A stretch of DNA of 44,432 nucleotides from Fundidesulfovibrio agrisoli (GCF_022808715.1 NZ_JAKZKX010000007.1:1-44432), one strand, 5' to 3'. Shown: positions 24,455 to 35,569, numbered from the stretch's first letter. Notes: generated by a model not told the origin, from the letters alone. Numbers and translations are program-made.

Positions 24455-26026
24455 TCAGCTCGCCAGCGAGCGGATGGCGCTCTCCAACTGGCCCGCGAGG
24501 CGCGCCAGGGCGTCCACGCCGTTGGAGGCCCCGCCCATCTCCTGGGAGGTCTCCTGGCTGACGCGGCGCACGTCGTCCACGGCGCGGGCGATCTCGTCGC
24601 TGGCGGCGGACTGCTGCTCCGCGGCGGCGGCGATGCCCCGCACCTGGTCGGAAGTGGCCTCGGCCAGGTCCACGATGCCCTTGAGGGCCTCGCCGGACTC
24701 GCGGGCCAGGCGGGTGGCGCGCTGCACGGCCTCGGCGGCCTGGTCGGTACCGGCGATGCTCTGGCCCACGCCGGTGCGGATGGCGCCGGTGACCTCGCCC
24801 ACCTCGTGGGTGGCGGTCATGGTCTTCTCGGCCAGCTTGCGCACCTCGTCGGCCACCACGGCGAAGCCTCGCCCGGCGTCACCGGCGCGGGCTGCTTCGA
24901 TGGCGGCGTTCAGGGCCAGCAGGTTGGTCTGGTCCGCGATGTCTGAGATCACGCCCATGATGCGTCCGATGGCCTCGGCGCGCTCGGAGAGGCCGTCCAT
25001 GCTGCGCTTGAGGGTGGAGGTCAGCTCGTCCACCTGGAGGATGGCCTCCACGGCCTTGCCCACCACCTGCTCGCCTTCGCGGGCCTTGGCCTGGGCCTCG
25101 CCCGCGCTCTGGGCGGCGGTGCCCGCGTTGCGCGCGACTTCCAGCACGGTGGCGTTCATCTCCTCCATGGAGGCGGCGGTCTCCTCGGCGCGCTCGCTCT
25201 GCACGCGCGCGCCCCGGCTGGCGGCGTCCACCTGGGAGGTCAGGGCCCGGCAGGTGGAGGCCAGCTCCCGCGAGATGGCCTCCACCACGGACACGGTCTC
25301 CATGATGGCCTGACTCTGGCGGGTGATGTGGTCTTCCTTGGTCCTGATCTCGGTGTAGTCCAGGTACATGCACAGCCCGCCGCTGACCTTGCCGTCCAGG
25401 TCGTGCAGGGGGGAGAGGGCCGCCTGGATGAAGCGGGTGTTGCCCTTGAGGTTCTTGAACTCCACGTCGCGCACGACGCCCTGGTTGTTCTCCATGATGT
25501 CCACGATCAGGGCCTTTCGGGTCTTGTCGCCGTAGAAGAACTCCGAGAAGAACATGCCCGGGTAGTCGGAGGGCTTGCCGCCGCGCTCCAGCATCTCCAG
25601 GGCGCGGTCGTTGCACATCACCAGGTTTCCCTTGATGTCCACCAGGGCGTAGGGCACCAGCACCGCCTCGGTGAAGCCGCGCCAGTTGCCCAGGGTCAGC
25701 TTGAGCTGCCCGATGAGGCTGTCCAGGGAGGACTCCAGGGCGTCCAGCTCGGCCACGCTGGGGGCCGGGAGCCTGGCCCCGAAATCCCCGCCCGCGACCT
25801 TGGCCATGGCCTGGTTGATCTCGCTCAGGTTGTCGCGGACGCCGCCGAAAAGCAGCCACCCGAAGCCGAGCCCGGCCAGCACCCCGGCGGCGAGGCCGAC
25901 AAGCTGGGCCGCGCCGGAGGAGAGCCCCAAGGGGCCGGAGGCCAGGACGAAGGCCGCGTACAGTACAAGGGGGGAAAGGACGCCGAGCAGGACGGCCCGG
26001 AACCTGATGGATGCGGAGTGGAGCAT
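24455..26026 (-). CDS. Methyl-accepting chemotaxis protein with PAS domain
   Basis: A 523-residue chemoreceptor. Two closely spaced N-terminal transmembrane helices (about 10-65) leave almost no periplasmic loop. A HAMP-like segment, a PAS domain (about 130-245, with [20 protein letters not shown]) and the cytoplasmic signalling coiled coil follow. The CheA/CheW hairpin tip, [20 protein letters not shown], is intact. The input is thus probably cytoplasmic, for example redox state or a small ligand in the PAS pocket. The ATG at 26026 has GGAGGT upstream; a longer frame is disfavoured. Confidence 0.92.
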   Translation of the reverse strand: MLHSASIRFRAVLLGVLSPLVLYAAFVLASGPLGLSSGAAQLVGLAAGVLAGLGFGWLLFGGVRDNLSEINQAMAKVAGGDFGARLPAPSVAELDALESSLDSLIGQLKLTLGNWRGFTEAVLVPYALVDIKGNLVMCNDRALEMLERGGKPSDYPGMFFSEFFYGDKTRKALIVDIMENNQGVVRDVEFKNLKGNTRFIQAALSPLHDLDGKVSGGLCMYLDYTEIRTKEDHITRQSQAIMETVSVVEAISRELASTCRALTSQVDAASRGARVQSERAEETAASMEEMNATVLEVARNAGTAAQSAGEAQAKAREGEQVVGKAVEAILQVDELTSTLKRSMDGLSERAEAIGRIMGVISDIADQTNLLALNAAIEAARAGDAGRGFAVVADEVRKLAEKTMTATHEVGEVTGAIRTGVGQSIAGTDQAAEAVQRATRLARESGEALKGIVDLAEATSDQVRGIAAAAEQQSAASDEIARAVDDVRRVSQETSQEMGGASNGVDALARLAGQLESAIRSLAS

Positions 26027-26060
26027 GACTGACCTCCAAAATGCTTGAGAGGAACGCGGG

Positions 26061-26084
26061 GACATCCGATCCCTGCCGGATGTC
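26061..26084. promoter_or_regulatory. Operator-like inverted repeat upstream of the chemoreceptor
   Basis: GACATCCG (26061-26068) and CGGATGTC (26077-26084) are perfect complements separated by 8 bp, 35 bp before the ATG. It may be a regulator site or a leader hairpin. Confidence 0.35.
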
Positions 26085-26161
26085 GCGATATTATGGCATG
26101 ATGTCTCAAGAAACTGAATACCCCTATCGCAAGGGGCCGAAATACGTCCCCGAACGGAGTT

Positions 26162-26647
26162 TCAGGAGGGCTGAAGCGTTTCGGCCTCCAGGCCGCCGGT
26201 GACGCGCAGGGCTTCGTAGAGCAGTATGGAGGCCGCGTTGGCTATGTTGAGCGAACGCACGCAGCCCCTGATGGGGATGCGCACCAGGTGGGGCTGGCCC
26301 GCCAGCAGCTCATCCGGCAGGCCCTTGCTCTCGGAGCCGAAGACCAGGCAGTCGCCGTCGCGGTAGGAGAACTCGTGGTAGGGCGCGCCGATGATGCCCC
26401 GGTGCCCCGAGGATGTGAACACCAGCCTCTCAGGCCGCACGCCTTCGAGCATGGTCTGCCAGTCCGGCCAGACGGTGAGGCGCACGTGGGGCCAGTAGTC
26501 CAGCCCGGCGCGCTTGAGGTAGCGGTCGGTGAGCTTGAAGCCCAGGGGCTCCACCAGATGCAGGGGCATGTCCGTGGCGGCGCAGAGCCTGGCGATGGAG
26601 CCGGTGTTCTGGGGGATTTCCGGAGTGTAGAGGATGAGCTGGATCAT
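26162..26647 (-). CDS. trmL: tRNA (cytidine(34)-2'-O)-methyltransferase TrmL
   Basis: A 161-residue SPOUT-class methyltransferase that modifies the wobble nucleotide of tRNA-Leu. The family order is intact: LYTPEIPQNTGSIARLC at the N terminus, PLGFKLTDRYLKRAGLDYW, and the C-terminal knot LVFGSESKGLP and RIPIRGCVRSLNIANAASI that bind S-adenosylmethionine. Length matches TrmL. The first residues IQLILYTP fit the family start; the ribosome binding site is weak. Confidence 0.93.
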   Translation of the reverse strand: MIQLILYTPEIPQNTGSIARLCAATDMPLHLVEPLGFKLTDRYLKRAGLDYWPHVRLTVWPDWQTMLEGVRPERLVFTSSGHRGIIGAPYHEFSYRDGDCLVFGSESKGLPDELLAGQPHLVRIPIRGCVRSLNIANAASILLYEALRVTGGLEAETLQPS

Positions 26648-26703
26648 GATGTTGCTGCGAACGCCTGAGATTCCGACCGCCTCCGCAAGGCCGTGATGCG
26701 GCG

Positions 26704-27036
26704 TCAGGGCTTGGGGCGGCTCTTGCCTATGCGCGTCTCGTCGCGCGTGTAGATGTCGCCCTTCTTGTCGATGCGGCCGGTGTAGGCCCCTGTGGGACCG
26801 TAGGAGCGCCCCTGCCCGTCGATGCGCCCCTTGTAGTTGCCGTAGCGGTCGTAGGCCTTGCCGTCCTCGCCTGTGCGGCCCACGTAGTTGCCGTAACGGT
26901 CGTAGGTGCGGCCGTCCTGCTCCACCCGACCCTGATAGAGGCCGTTGGCGTCGTAGATGTCCTGCTTCTGGGCCAGGGCGGGGGCCGCCTGGGCCAGGCA
27001 GGCCAGCAGGAGCAGATACGCCGGTGCGTTGCTCAT
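26704..27036 (-). CDS. Exported protein of five YDRYGNYxGR-type repeats
   Basis: A 110-residue secreted protein. A signal peptide (about 1-22, ending PALAQ) is followed by five tandem repeats of about 15-17 residues with the pattern [YF]-x3-G-x-Y-x-GR-x3-[DG]-G, for example YDRYGNYVGRTGEDGKA. The regular aromatic and glycine spacing predicts a small closed array of beta hairpins, like the so-called beta-flower proteins. The C terminus is basic. GGAGG precedes the ATG. The function is unknown; it stands between trmL and a tRNA gene. Confidence 0.75.
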   Translation of the reverse strand: MSNAPAYLLLLACLAQAAPALAQKQDIYDANGLYQGRVEQDGRTYDRYGNYVGRTGEDGKAYDRYGNYKGRIDGQGRSYGPTGAYTGRIDKKGDIYTRDETRIGKSRPKP

Positions 27037-27091
27037 CGCGCGCCTCCATCAGGAAGGGTGCTTTCCGGGCCGTGATGCACGCCGCTCGCTG

Positions 27092-27123
27092 AAAAAAGCA
27101 AAGCCCCGCAATTGCGAGGCTTT
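27092..27123 (-). terminator. Terminator of the tRNA-Val gene
   Basis: Minus-strand hairpin AAAGCCTCGCA/TTGCGGGGCTTT (with one mismatch), followed by G, C and six T, 12 bp past the encoded CCA. Confidence 0.7.
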
Positions 27124-27134
27124 TGAGCTTTCGG

Positions 27135-27210
<76 letters not shown>

Positions 27211-27217
27211 GCCGAGG

Positions 27218-27246
27218 TAAATAGGGAAACAGGCCCGGCTTGGCAA
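27218..27246 (-). promoter_or_regulatory. Promoter of tRNA-Val
   Basis: Minus-strand TTGCCA (27246-27241), a 17-bp spacer and TATTTA (27223-27218), with the tRNA 5' end 8 nt downstream. Confidence 0.6.
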
Positions 27247-27339
27247 GCACTTTTTTTACAGATTGATTACCGTGCCGCTTTGAGGCAAGGAAACACCGGG
27301 GCGCGAACCCCCGCCACACCACGATCAAGAAGGTTCTCC

Positions 27340-28362
27340 ATGCGTCTACTCGTCACCGGTGGGTGCGGCTTCATCGGCACCAATTTCGTCTACATGATGC
27401 TCGAGAAGCATCCCGAAGCGGTCATCGTCAACCTGGACAAGCTGACCTACGCAGGCAACCGCTTCAACCTGCTGCCCGTGGAGCGCCAGTACGGCGGCTC
27501 CCGCTATCATTTCATCCACGGCGACATCGGCAACGCCGAGCTGGTGGCCCACGCCATCACCACCCACAAGATCGACGCGGTGGTCAACTTCGCCGCCGAA
27601 TCCCACGTGGACCGCTCCATCGCCGACTCCACCCCCTTCGTGCTCACCAACGTGCTGGGCACCCAGACCCTCTTGGAGACGGCCCGCCGCCTGGGCGTGC
27701 CCAAGTTCGTGCACGTCTCCACCGACGAGGTCTACGGCACCCTGGGCCCCACGGGCAAGTTCACCGAGGAGACGCCCATCGCGCCCAACAGCCCCTACTC
27801 GGCCTCCAAGGCCTCGGCGGACCTCATCTGCCGCGCCTTCCACGAGACCTACGGCTACGCGGTGACCATCACCCGCTGCTCCAACAACTACGGGCCCTAC
27901 CAGTTCCCGGAGAAGCTCATCCCGCTGATGATCCTCAAGGCTTCGCGCGGCGAGAGCCTGCCCGTCTACGGCGACGGCATGAACGTGCGCGACTGGATCT
28001 ACGTCACCGACCACTGCCGCGGCGTGGAGCTGACCCTGCTCAAGGGCCGCCCCGGCCAGGCCTACAACTTCGGCGGCAACGCGGAAAAGCCCAACATCGA
28101 GGTGGTCAAGACCATCCTGGCCTCCCTGGGCAAGCCCGAGAGCCTCATCAGCTACGTCACGGACCGCCCCGGGCACGACCGCCGCTACGCCATGGACTAC
28201 TCCCTGGCCCAGCGCGAGCTCGGCTTCGAGCCCGAGGTCACCTTCGAGCAGGGCATCGCCCGCACCCTGGCCTGGTACCAGGAGAACACCGACTGGCTGG
28301 AGCAAGTGCAGAGCGGCGCCTACAGGGCCTTCATGGACACCTGGTACGGGGAGCGCAAGTAA
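27340..28362 (+). CDS. rfbB: dTDP-glucose 4,6-dehydratase
   Basis: A 340-residue short-chain dehydrogenase/reductase enzyme that makes dTDP-4-keto-6-deoxyglucose, the second step toward dTDP-L-rhamnose. NAD binding is at GGCGFIGTNF (about 7-16), the catalytic region HVSTDEVYG (about 126-134) and the YSASK active-site tyrosine and lysine (about 155-159). NNYGPYQFPEKLIP and DWIYVTDHC are also typical. The start is the ATG before RLLVTGG, with AAGAAGG upstream. Its stop overlaps rfbD as TAATG. rfbA and rfbC are not in the window. Confidence 0.95.
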   Translation: MRLLVTGGCGFIGTNFVYMMLEKHPEAVIVNLDKLTYAGNRFNLLPVERQYGGSRYHFIHGDIGNAELVAHAITTHKIDAVVNFAAESHVDRSIADSTPFVLTNVLGTQTLLETARRLGVPKFVHVSTDEVYGTLGPTGKFTEETPIAPNSPYSASKASADLICRAFHETYGYAVTITRCSNNYGPYQFPEKLIPLMILKASRGESLPVYGDGMNVRDWIYVTDHCRGVELTLLKGRPGQAYNFGGNAEKPNIEVVKTILASLGKPESLISYVTDRPGHDRRYAMDYSLAQRELGFEPEVTFEQGIARTLAWYQENTDWLEQVQSGAYRAFMDTWYGERK

Positions 28363-29225
28363 TGAAAGTCGCAGTGTTGGGCGGGCGCACCGGCCTGTTG
28401 GGCATGCCCCTGACCAGGGCCTTCGAGGCCGCCGGGTTCGAGACACGGCCCATCGGCCGCGCCGACTTCGACATCTGCGACCCCTCGGCCACGGGGGCCT
28501 TCCTGGACGAGTTCCAGCCCGACTGGGTGGTGAACGCCGTGGCCTACACGGCCGTGGACAAGGCCGAGGACGAGCCCGACGAGGCCGGCCGCCTGAACCG
28601 GGGCCTGCCCCAGATGCTCGGCAAGCTCTGCAAGAACCGGGGCGTGGGCCTGTTCCACTACAGCACCGACTTCGTGTTCGACGGCAGGAAGACCACCCCC
28701 TACACCGAGGAAGACCCCACCGGCCCCCTGTGCGTCTACGGGCAGAGCAAGCTCGACGGCGAGAAGGCCCTGGCCCAGGCCGCCCCGGAGAAGCTGATCG
28801 TGGCCCGCGTGGCCTGGCTCTTCGGGCCGGACAAGAAGAACTTCGTGCACACCATCCTGAACCTGGCCAAGCAGCGCGACGAACTGAGCGTGGTGCACGA
28901 CCAGATCGGCTCGCCCTCCTACACCCCGGACCTGGCCGCCTACTCCGTGGCCCTGGTGCGGGCGGGGGCCACCGGGCTCTTCCACCTGGCAAACGCCGGG
29001 CGGGCAAGCTGGTGCGAGCTGGCCAGCGAGGCCGTGACCGCGGCCGGCCTGAGCTGCCAGGTGCGGGCCATCACCAGCGACCAGTGGCCCTTGAAGGCCA
29101 AGCGCCCGGCCTACTCCGTGCTCTCCACGGCCAAGTTCACCGAGGCCACCGGCGTGTCGCCGCGCCCCTGGCTGCAGGCCCTGCGGGAATACGTGTTCGC
29201 GAGCCTGGAAGTGGGGCCGGAATAA
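28362..29225 (+). CDS. rfbD: dTDP-4-dehydrorhamnose reductase
   Basis: A 287-residue reductase for the last step of dTDP-L-rhamnose synthesis. The N-terminal nucleotide-binding loop is GGRTGLLG (7-14). The substrate region includes NAVAYTAVDKAEDEPDEA, HYSTDFVFDG and the active-site YGQSKLDGE (Tyr and Lys). The family normally begins with a glycine-rich GxxGQLG loop, so RTGLLG is a slight variant. It is coupled to rfbB by a 1-nt overlap and followed by a strong terminator. The product likely feeds lipopolysaccharide or glycan synthesis. Confidence 0.93.
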   Translation: MKVAVLGGRTGLLGMPLTRAFEAAGFETRPIGRADFDICDPSATGAFLDEFQPDWVVNAVAYTAVDKAEDEPDEAGRLNRGLPQMLGKLCKNRGVGLFHYSTDFVFDGRKTTPYTEEDPTGPLCVYGQSKLDGEKALAQAAPEKLIVARVAWLFGPDKKNFVHTILNLAKQRDELSVVHDQIGSPSYTPDLAAYSVALVRAGATGLFHLANAGRASWCELASEAVTAAGLSCQVRAITSDQWPLKAKRPAYSVLSTAKFTEATGVSPRPWLQALREYVFASLEVGPE

Positions 29226-29245
29226 CGCCACCCATGAATTGAAGA

Positions 29246-29271
29246 AAGGCGGCCCAGGGGCCGCCTTTTTT
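29246..29271. terminator. Bidirectional terminator between rfbD and the phytase-like gene
   Basis: AAGGCGGCC, loop CAGG, GGCCGCCTT (29246-29267), then T-rich sequence on the plus strand. On the minus strand the stem runs into TTTCTTC, so it may also stop the convergent operon. Confidence 0.8.
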
Positions 29272-29318
29272 GTTTCCGGGCCGCTGGCCCGGGGGAAGCA
29301 AGAAAGCGTTGTCGCGCC

Positions 29319-30704
29319 CTAGTAATCCACCACCTTCTTAGGCAGCGTGACCAGCCAGAGCCTCGGCACCTCCCTGGTGGGGCGAATGCCGAACACGGCC
29401 TTGCTGGGCTGGTCGCCGTAAACCAGCTTCTTGCCGTCCGCGAGCATGTAGGAGGCCGGGTTGAGGCCCGGGGTGCCGTCCTTGTTGGCGGCGTAGCCCG
29501 ATATCTGTCCTTCCAGCCCGAAGCCGTGGCCGCTCATGAAGGCCAGGGTGCGCCCGTCGGAGAGCAGGGTCATGCTCTCCACGAAGGGTTCGTTGAAGCC
29601 GGAGGCCTGCAGGTCCAGCACGAGGGTCTTCTTCGCCAGCCGGGTGCCCGCCTTGGCCCACTGCGCGGGTTCGACCAGGATCTCGGTGGGCTTGCCCTCC
29701 TCGTTGAACACGCGGCTGATGTTGTGGCCCTGGGAGAGGTCCGCCGCGAAGACGAGGCTGCGTGGCTTGCCCTCCTTGTCGATGCCCTGCTCCAGCACGA
29801 GCACCTTCTTGTCGGCGTAGGCCACCGGGTCGCCGGTGACCACCTGGGCGCGGTCCGGGAAGGTCTCGGTGTCTATGGGGTAGGCAAGCTGGCGCACCCG
29901 CTCCGAGTCGGGGTCGTACTCGATGATGCGGCTGAACACGGCGGGCACGCCGTCCACCGAGAGCACGCCGCGCATCATGGTGTGCACCTTGCCCACCGGG
30001 CTCAGGCTCACGCCGGAGAACCCCCAGCCGGGGCGGTGCGTGGCCAGGTAGGCTTCAAGTTCGTCCCCCGCGCCGAGCACCTCCAGCACGCGGCCGTCGC
30101 TTGGGGAGACGCGCAGCAAAGCCGGGCGGTAGCTGTCCGCGATCCAGTAGACGCCGCGCTTCACGTCGAAGGCCACGCCCTGCGGGTCGTATCCGCCCGG
30201 GGCGAAGGGCAGCCTGCCGAGCCCCAGGTCCAGCGGGACCACCACGGGCGCGCCGGTCATTTTAGGCATGGGGGGCAGGCCGCTGGCGGGCTTGCCGTCA
30301 TCGTCGCGCAGGGGGATGGCCCCCACGAGCTCGGCCTTGTTGCCGGAGAGCTTCATGGTCACGATGGAGGGGTTATAGCCGGGGAGCACGAACAGGTCCG
30401 ACCCGGTCCAGGCGTTGTCCTGCTGCACGGTGGGGCCGGGCAGCACAGGGCCGCGCCCGGTGAGGGTGTGCAGCACCATGGACCCGTCGGACTGGGCGAT
30501 GGCGCAGTTGAGGCCGAAGCCCACGCCGGGCACGAGGCCCTGGGGGAAAAGCTGCTTCAGCCCGGCCGGAACCGGGATGTGCATGTTCTGGGGGATGACC
30601 ACCTCCGCCGAGCGGATGGCGGCAGTCTGCGCGCGGGCCGGAACGACAAAGGCCGGGAGCGCCCAGACGGCGAGGAACAGCGCGGCGATCAAACGCGCGG
30701 GCAT
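29319..30704 (-). CDS. Exported phytase-like (esterase-like) protein
   Basis: A 461-residue periplasmic or secreted protein with a signal peptide (cut near ARAQ). The middle carries the phytase-like domain pattern: YDPQGVAFDVKRGVYWIADS, RPALLRVSPSDGRVLEVLG and GFSGVSLSPVGKVHTMMRG, matching the beta-propeller family called esterase-like activity of phytase. A later part holds KVLVLEQG and VESMTLLSDGRTLAFMSG. AGGAGG precedes the ATG. It lies 19 bp after the sigma-54 response regulator, so kinase, regulator and this protein probably form one operon. The substrate is unknown. Confidence 0.8.
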   Translation of the reverse strand: MPARLIAALFLAVWALPAFVVPARAQTAAIRSAEVVIPQNMHIPVPAGLKQLFPQGLVPGVGFGLNCAIAQSDGSMVLHTLTGRGPVLPGPTVQQDNAWTGSDLFVLPGYNPSIVTMKLSGNKAELVGAIPLRDDDGKPASGLPPMPKMTGAPVVVPLDLGLGRLPFAPGGYDPQGVAFDVKRGVYWIADSYRPALLRVSPSDGRVLEVLGAGDELEAYLATHRPGWGFSGVSLSPVGKVHTMMRGVLSVDGVPAVFSRIIEYDPDSERVRQLAYPIDTETFPDRAQVVTGDPVAYADKKVLVLEQGIDKEGKPRSLVFAADLSQGHNISRVFNEEGKPTEILVEPAQWAKAGTRLAKKTLVLDLQASGFNEPFVESMTLLSDGRTLAFMSGHGFGLEGQISGYAANKDGTPGLNPASYMLADGKKLVYGDQPSKAVFGIRPTREVPRLWLVTLPKKVVDY

Positions 30705-30723
30705 GCAAGGCCTCCTGAAGCCG

Positions 30724-32107
<1,384 letters not shown>

Positions 32108-32121
<14 letters not shown>

Positions 32122-34555
32122 GCCCCGCCCCCTCCTTCGCGCCCGCCAGGGGCAGGCGCACGATGAACTCCGCCCCACCTTCGCTGCGCGCCACCACCGT
32201 GCCGCCCATGTCCTTCACCAGGCCGTAGACCACGGCCAAGCCCAGCCCCGTGCCCTTGCCCACCTCCTTGGTGGTGAAGAAGGGGTCGAAGATGCGGCCC
32301 AGATCCTCCTGGGCGATGCCCGGCCCGTTGTCCGACACCGAGAGCACGCCCTGCCCGCCCTCGACGAAGGCCCGCACGGCGATGGCCCCGCCGCCGGGCA
32401 CGGCGTCCAGCGCGTTGATGAGCAGGTTGGAGAGCACCTGCTCCAGGGCGGAAGCGTCGGCCAGCACCGGTGGCAGGCCCTCCGGGGCGTCCACCTCCAG
32501 GCTGACGCCCGAGGCCGCCGCGTGGGCCTGGAACACCCCGGCTGTCTGGCGGGCCGCGCCTGCCAGGTCGCACGGGCCCGGGGCAGCCTGCCTGGGGCGC
32601 ACGAAGTTGAGCAGGTCCCGCAGGACCTTCTGGGCCGTGCGGGTGTGCTTGAGGATGACCTCCACGTCCTCGCGCCCCGCCTGGCCCTCGCCCATGGAGG
32701 AGCGCAGCAGCTCGCCGTAGAAGAGGATCACCCCCAGGGGGTTGTTGATCTCGTGGGCCAGGCCCGCCGCCAGGCGGCCTACGGCCAGCAGCTTCTCGTT
32801 CTGCTGGGCCAGCTCCCGCATGCGCCGCTCGCCCGTGACCTCGCGGGCGTAGGCCACCAGCCGCACGCCCTGGCCCCTGTAGTCCGGCAGGGGGTAGAGC
32901 GAGGCCATGAAGGTGCGGTCTCCGGGCAGGCGCACCTCCCGGACGACGGGCTCCTCCAGTGCTTCGGGAGGGCCGCCGTCCCCCAGGCGGACCGCCTCCA
33001 CGCCCAAGGCCCCCAGCAGCCTGGGCCTGCCGTCGCCGTCGTCCGGACCGGCCAGGGCCTGGGCCGAGCGGTTGGCCAGCAGCACCCTGCCCTGCCCGTC
33101 CAGCAGGGCCACCGGGTCGGAGATGCCCTCGAACACGGCCTGGAGCATGTCGTTCTGGCGCAGCAGGTTGTCCAGCGCGTCCATGTTCTCGAGCACCACG
33201 CCCAGCTGCTGCCCCACCGCCAGGAGCACCTCCTGCGGCAGGTTCTCGGGCTGGCCGCCCGGCGCCCAGCAGATGGTCAGCACCCCGAGCGTGGTGTCGG
33301 GCGTCTGCACGGGGATGTTGGCGCAGCCGTGCTGGAAGTCCGCCACGCCGCCCCCGGCCAGGCTCTGCCAGTGGTAGGGCACCGGCCCGGTGTCGCCGGG
33401 GTCCGGCCAGGAGCGGGTGCCCCCGGTTATCCCCGAGGCCATGGTGCAGCAGTAGACGACACGCTGGGCGTTGAAGCGCCTGGCGATGAGCTCCAGGCAG
33501 GCGTCCAGCAGCTCCACCCTGTCCTGGCTGCGGTTGAAGCCGCTGAGCAGGTTCACGAACAGGCCCACGTCCGCCCTGCGGGCTTCGGCCTCGCGGGAGA
33601 GGTCCTGCGTGCGCACGGCCACCATGGACTCCAGGTTGGAGGCGTAGGATTTGAGCTGCGCCCTGGCCTGGCTCAGGCTGTCCGCGAAGTGCTCCAGGGA
33701 GCCGAGCATCCCCTCGATCTCGTCGGAGCGCTGCAGCACGGTGCGCGGGGCGTCCAGCGGGGCCGCGTCCGGGAAGTGGCGCGCCATGACCACCTGGGCC
33801 CGGCGCAGGTTGTGCACCACCAGGCGGTTGAAGAAGAAGTAGATGGTGCCGAAGAGGATCAGCGCGCCCACGCTGAACATGAGCACGAAGCCCAGAGTGG
33901 CGCCCCTGATGCGCAGCTCGCTGGCGCGCATGGGCAGGCGCACCACGTGCGCCCCGGCCAGCTCGCCCTCCTTGCGGCCGAAGCCCCTGTCGGCCCCGAA
34001 CGTCGCCACCAGGTCGCGCGGGGCGTCGGCCGGGTCGCCGTGGCAGCGCAGGCAGAAGCCCTGGTAGCGCACGGGCTGGGCCATGATGAAGGTCTCCTGC
34101 CCGTTCTCGTCGACGAGGGCCTCGGCCCACTCCAGGTCGGAGTCGCGCTGGAAGCGCTGGATGAAGTCGCGCTCCAGCCCGGCGGCTTCCAGGTCCGGGC
34201 TGCGGGCCCCGATGGCCACGCGCCGGAAGCGGTAGGAGTCCGCATCCTTGCCGCCGCCCTGCCCCCCGCCGCCCATGGCCGCGCGCGCCAGCGCCGTGCA
34301 GGACATGGCCTCCAGGAGCCCCTCGTTCTGAAGCAGCGGCCCGGTCATCACCGGGCGCAGGTTGTTCTGCACGTACACGTGCAGCGACTCCACGCCCCTC
34401 AGGATCACCTGGGCCTTGCCGCGCGTCTCCTGCTCCAGGGTTTCGCGCAGATACTGCTGGAGCAGGTAGACGAAGAAGACGCCCGCCACGGCCATGATGA
34501 CCGCCAGGCCGATGATGAACTTGGTCTGCAGGTTGCGTGGCTTGAAGAGGCTCAT
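32108..34555 (-). CDS. Histidine kinase with c-type haem sensor domain
   Basis: An 815-residue membrane kinase. TM1 (about 13-32) and TM2 (about 220-242) flank a periplasmic DUF3365/Tll0287-like domain with a haem-attachment motif CLRCH (168-172). A HAMP-like region, a GAF domain (about 340-460) and a PAS domain (about 470-570) follow. The H-box is AAGLAHEINNPLG (His601), with ATPase motifs NLLINALDA, DNGPGI and GTGLGL. The haem suggests redox, gas or oxygen sensing in the periplasm. GGAGG precedes the ATG. It is co-transcribed with the sigma-54 regulator, its probable partner. Confidence 0.9.
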
Positions 34556-34643
34556 GGTCGCGCTCCCTCCGCGCCGGGGGAGCCGGGGCGGGCTTGACTG
34601 GCGGCCTTGCAGGGGCCAGATGAATACTACTGGAGGAGACGCC

Positions 34644-35177
34644 GTGACGAGCACCTGCCTCGATGACGGATACGAAATCTTCTGGGTCACCCGGACCCTG
34701 GCCGTGGGCGCCATGCCTTGCAAGCCCGAGCACGTGGAGCTGCTCAAGGCCGAGGGGTTGTGCTGCGTGCTCAACCTCTGCGCCGAGTTCTGCGACCTGG
34801 CGGACTACGAGCGCGACTACGGCTTCCAGGTGCGCTACCTGCCCATAGACGACATGGGCGTGCCCGAGCCCGGCCCGTTGACCTCCGCCCTGGAGTGGGT
34901 GGACGCCTCCATCGCGGGGGGAGACAAGGTGCTCATCCACTGCCGCTTCGGCATGGGCCGCACCGGGCTGGTGCTGGCCTGCTGGCTGGCTCTGCACGGG
35001 CTGTGCCTGGATGCCCCGCCCGAGGAGCTGGCCCGGGCCGGCCTGGTGGGCTGCGCCCCGCGCGCCCGCCCAGCCTCGCCGCAGCAGCGCCGCTTCGTGG
35101 ACGGGTGGCTGGCCCGGCAGGGGGTGCGGCGCCCCGGCTTGTGGCGCACCCTCCGCCGGAAGCTATTCGGTTCCTGA
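34644..35177 (+). CDS. Dual-specificity protein phosphatase
   Basis: A 177-residue cysteine phosphatase. The P-loop HCRFGMGRTG matches HCX5R(S/T)G, with a general-acid aspartate in IDDMGVPEPG about 30 residues earlier. It has no signal peptide and is cytoplasmic. The start is GTG at 34644, because a strong GGAGGAGA site lies directly before it; an ATG 24 bp upstream has only AGGGG. It is divergent from the haem kinase, with under 90 bp between starts. Substrates are unknown: phosphotyrosine, phospho-Ser/Thr or lipid-like phosphates are all possible. Confidence 0.85.
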   Translation: MTSTCLDDGYEIFWVTRTLAVGAMPCKPEHVELLKAEGLCCVLNLCAEFCDLADYERDYGFQVRYLPIDDMGVPEPGPLTSALEWVDASIAGGDKVLIHCRFGMGRTGLVLACWLALHGLCLDAPPEELARAGLVGCAPRARPASPQQRRFVDGWLARQGVRRPGLWRTLRRKLFGS

Positions 35178-35205
35178 GCGGGGGGGCGCGTCCCTGCGTC
35201 CCCAT

Positions 35206-35229
35206 GGGTGCATTCCGAAGAACGCACCC
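35206..35229 (+). terminator. Hairpin after the phosphatase gene
   Basis: GGGTGCATTC (35206-35215), loop CGAA and GAACGCACCC (35220-35229), a 10-bp stem with one mismatch, 29 bp past the stop. There is no real T-run, so it is a weak terminator candidate. Confidence 0.35.
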
Positions 35230-35331
35230 TGTAAACTCCGGTTAGCAAAACACCAGCGCCCTGTCCAGCCCCAATCTCACTATATCCTATCAAAACAGCT
35301 TGTTACAATTAATTGCAGCCAGCGTGGCAAG

Positions 35332-35348
35332 TTGGCACCGCGATTGCT
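35332..35348 (+). promoter_or_regulatory. Consensus sigma-54 promoter
   Basis: TTGGCAC (35332-35338), five bases, TTGCT (35344-35348). The GG and GC are 10 bp apart, and both boxes match the TTGGCAC-N5-TTGCW consensus fully. The predicted start is near 35359, over 200 nt before the next likely gene. Confidence 0.75.
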
Positions 35349-35358
35349 AATACAGACG

Positions 35359-35490
35359 CGGGTTGGTTGTAGTGAGGCGATGCCGCGAGAAGAGAGCGCT
35401 CGCGAGCGTCAGCTCACCGAGTCGAGAGGCATGGGCTGTGCCCGGTCTCTTCCTCAGGGAGGGCCGCGGGGATGACGATCCTCGCGGCCC
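35359..35490 (+). ncRNA. Candidate sigma-54-transcribed structured RNA
   Basis: From the predicted start the transcript would contain several nested complements: GTGAG/CTCAC, ATGCC/GGCAT and CGCGAG/CTCGCG. It would end in a 12-bp stem-loop (35461-35472 with 35479-35490). The only credible reading frame is 31 codons from the ATG at 35380, with GAGG upstream, whose stop lies inside the final stem. It may be a small RNA, a small-protein gene or a long leader of the next gene. No known RNA family is recognised. Confidence 0.35.
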
Positions 35491-35569
35491 TTGCATTGTG
35501 AAATCATTCCTTTGCCATTTCCGCATTTTCCACTTGCCTTTCATCATTCCTTGACTAACTTCTGCCTAC

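Noticed and set aside
27346-29007. 553-codon minus-strand frame opposite rfbB and rfbD
   Set aside because: Antisense shadow across two well-supported genes.
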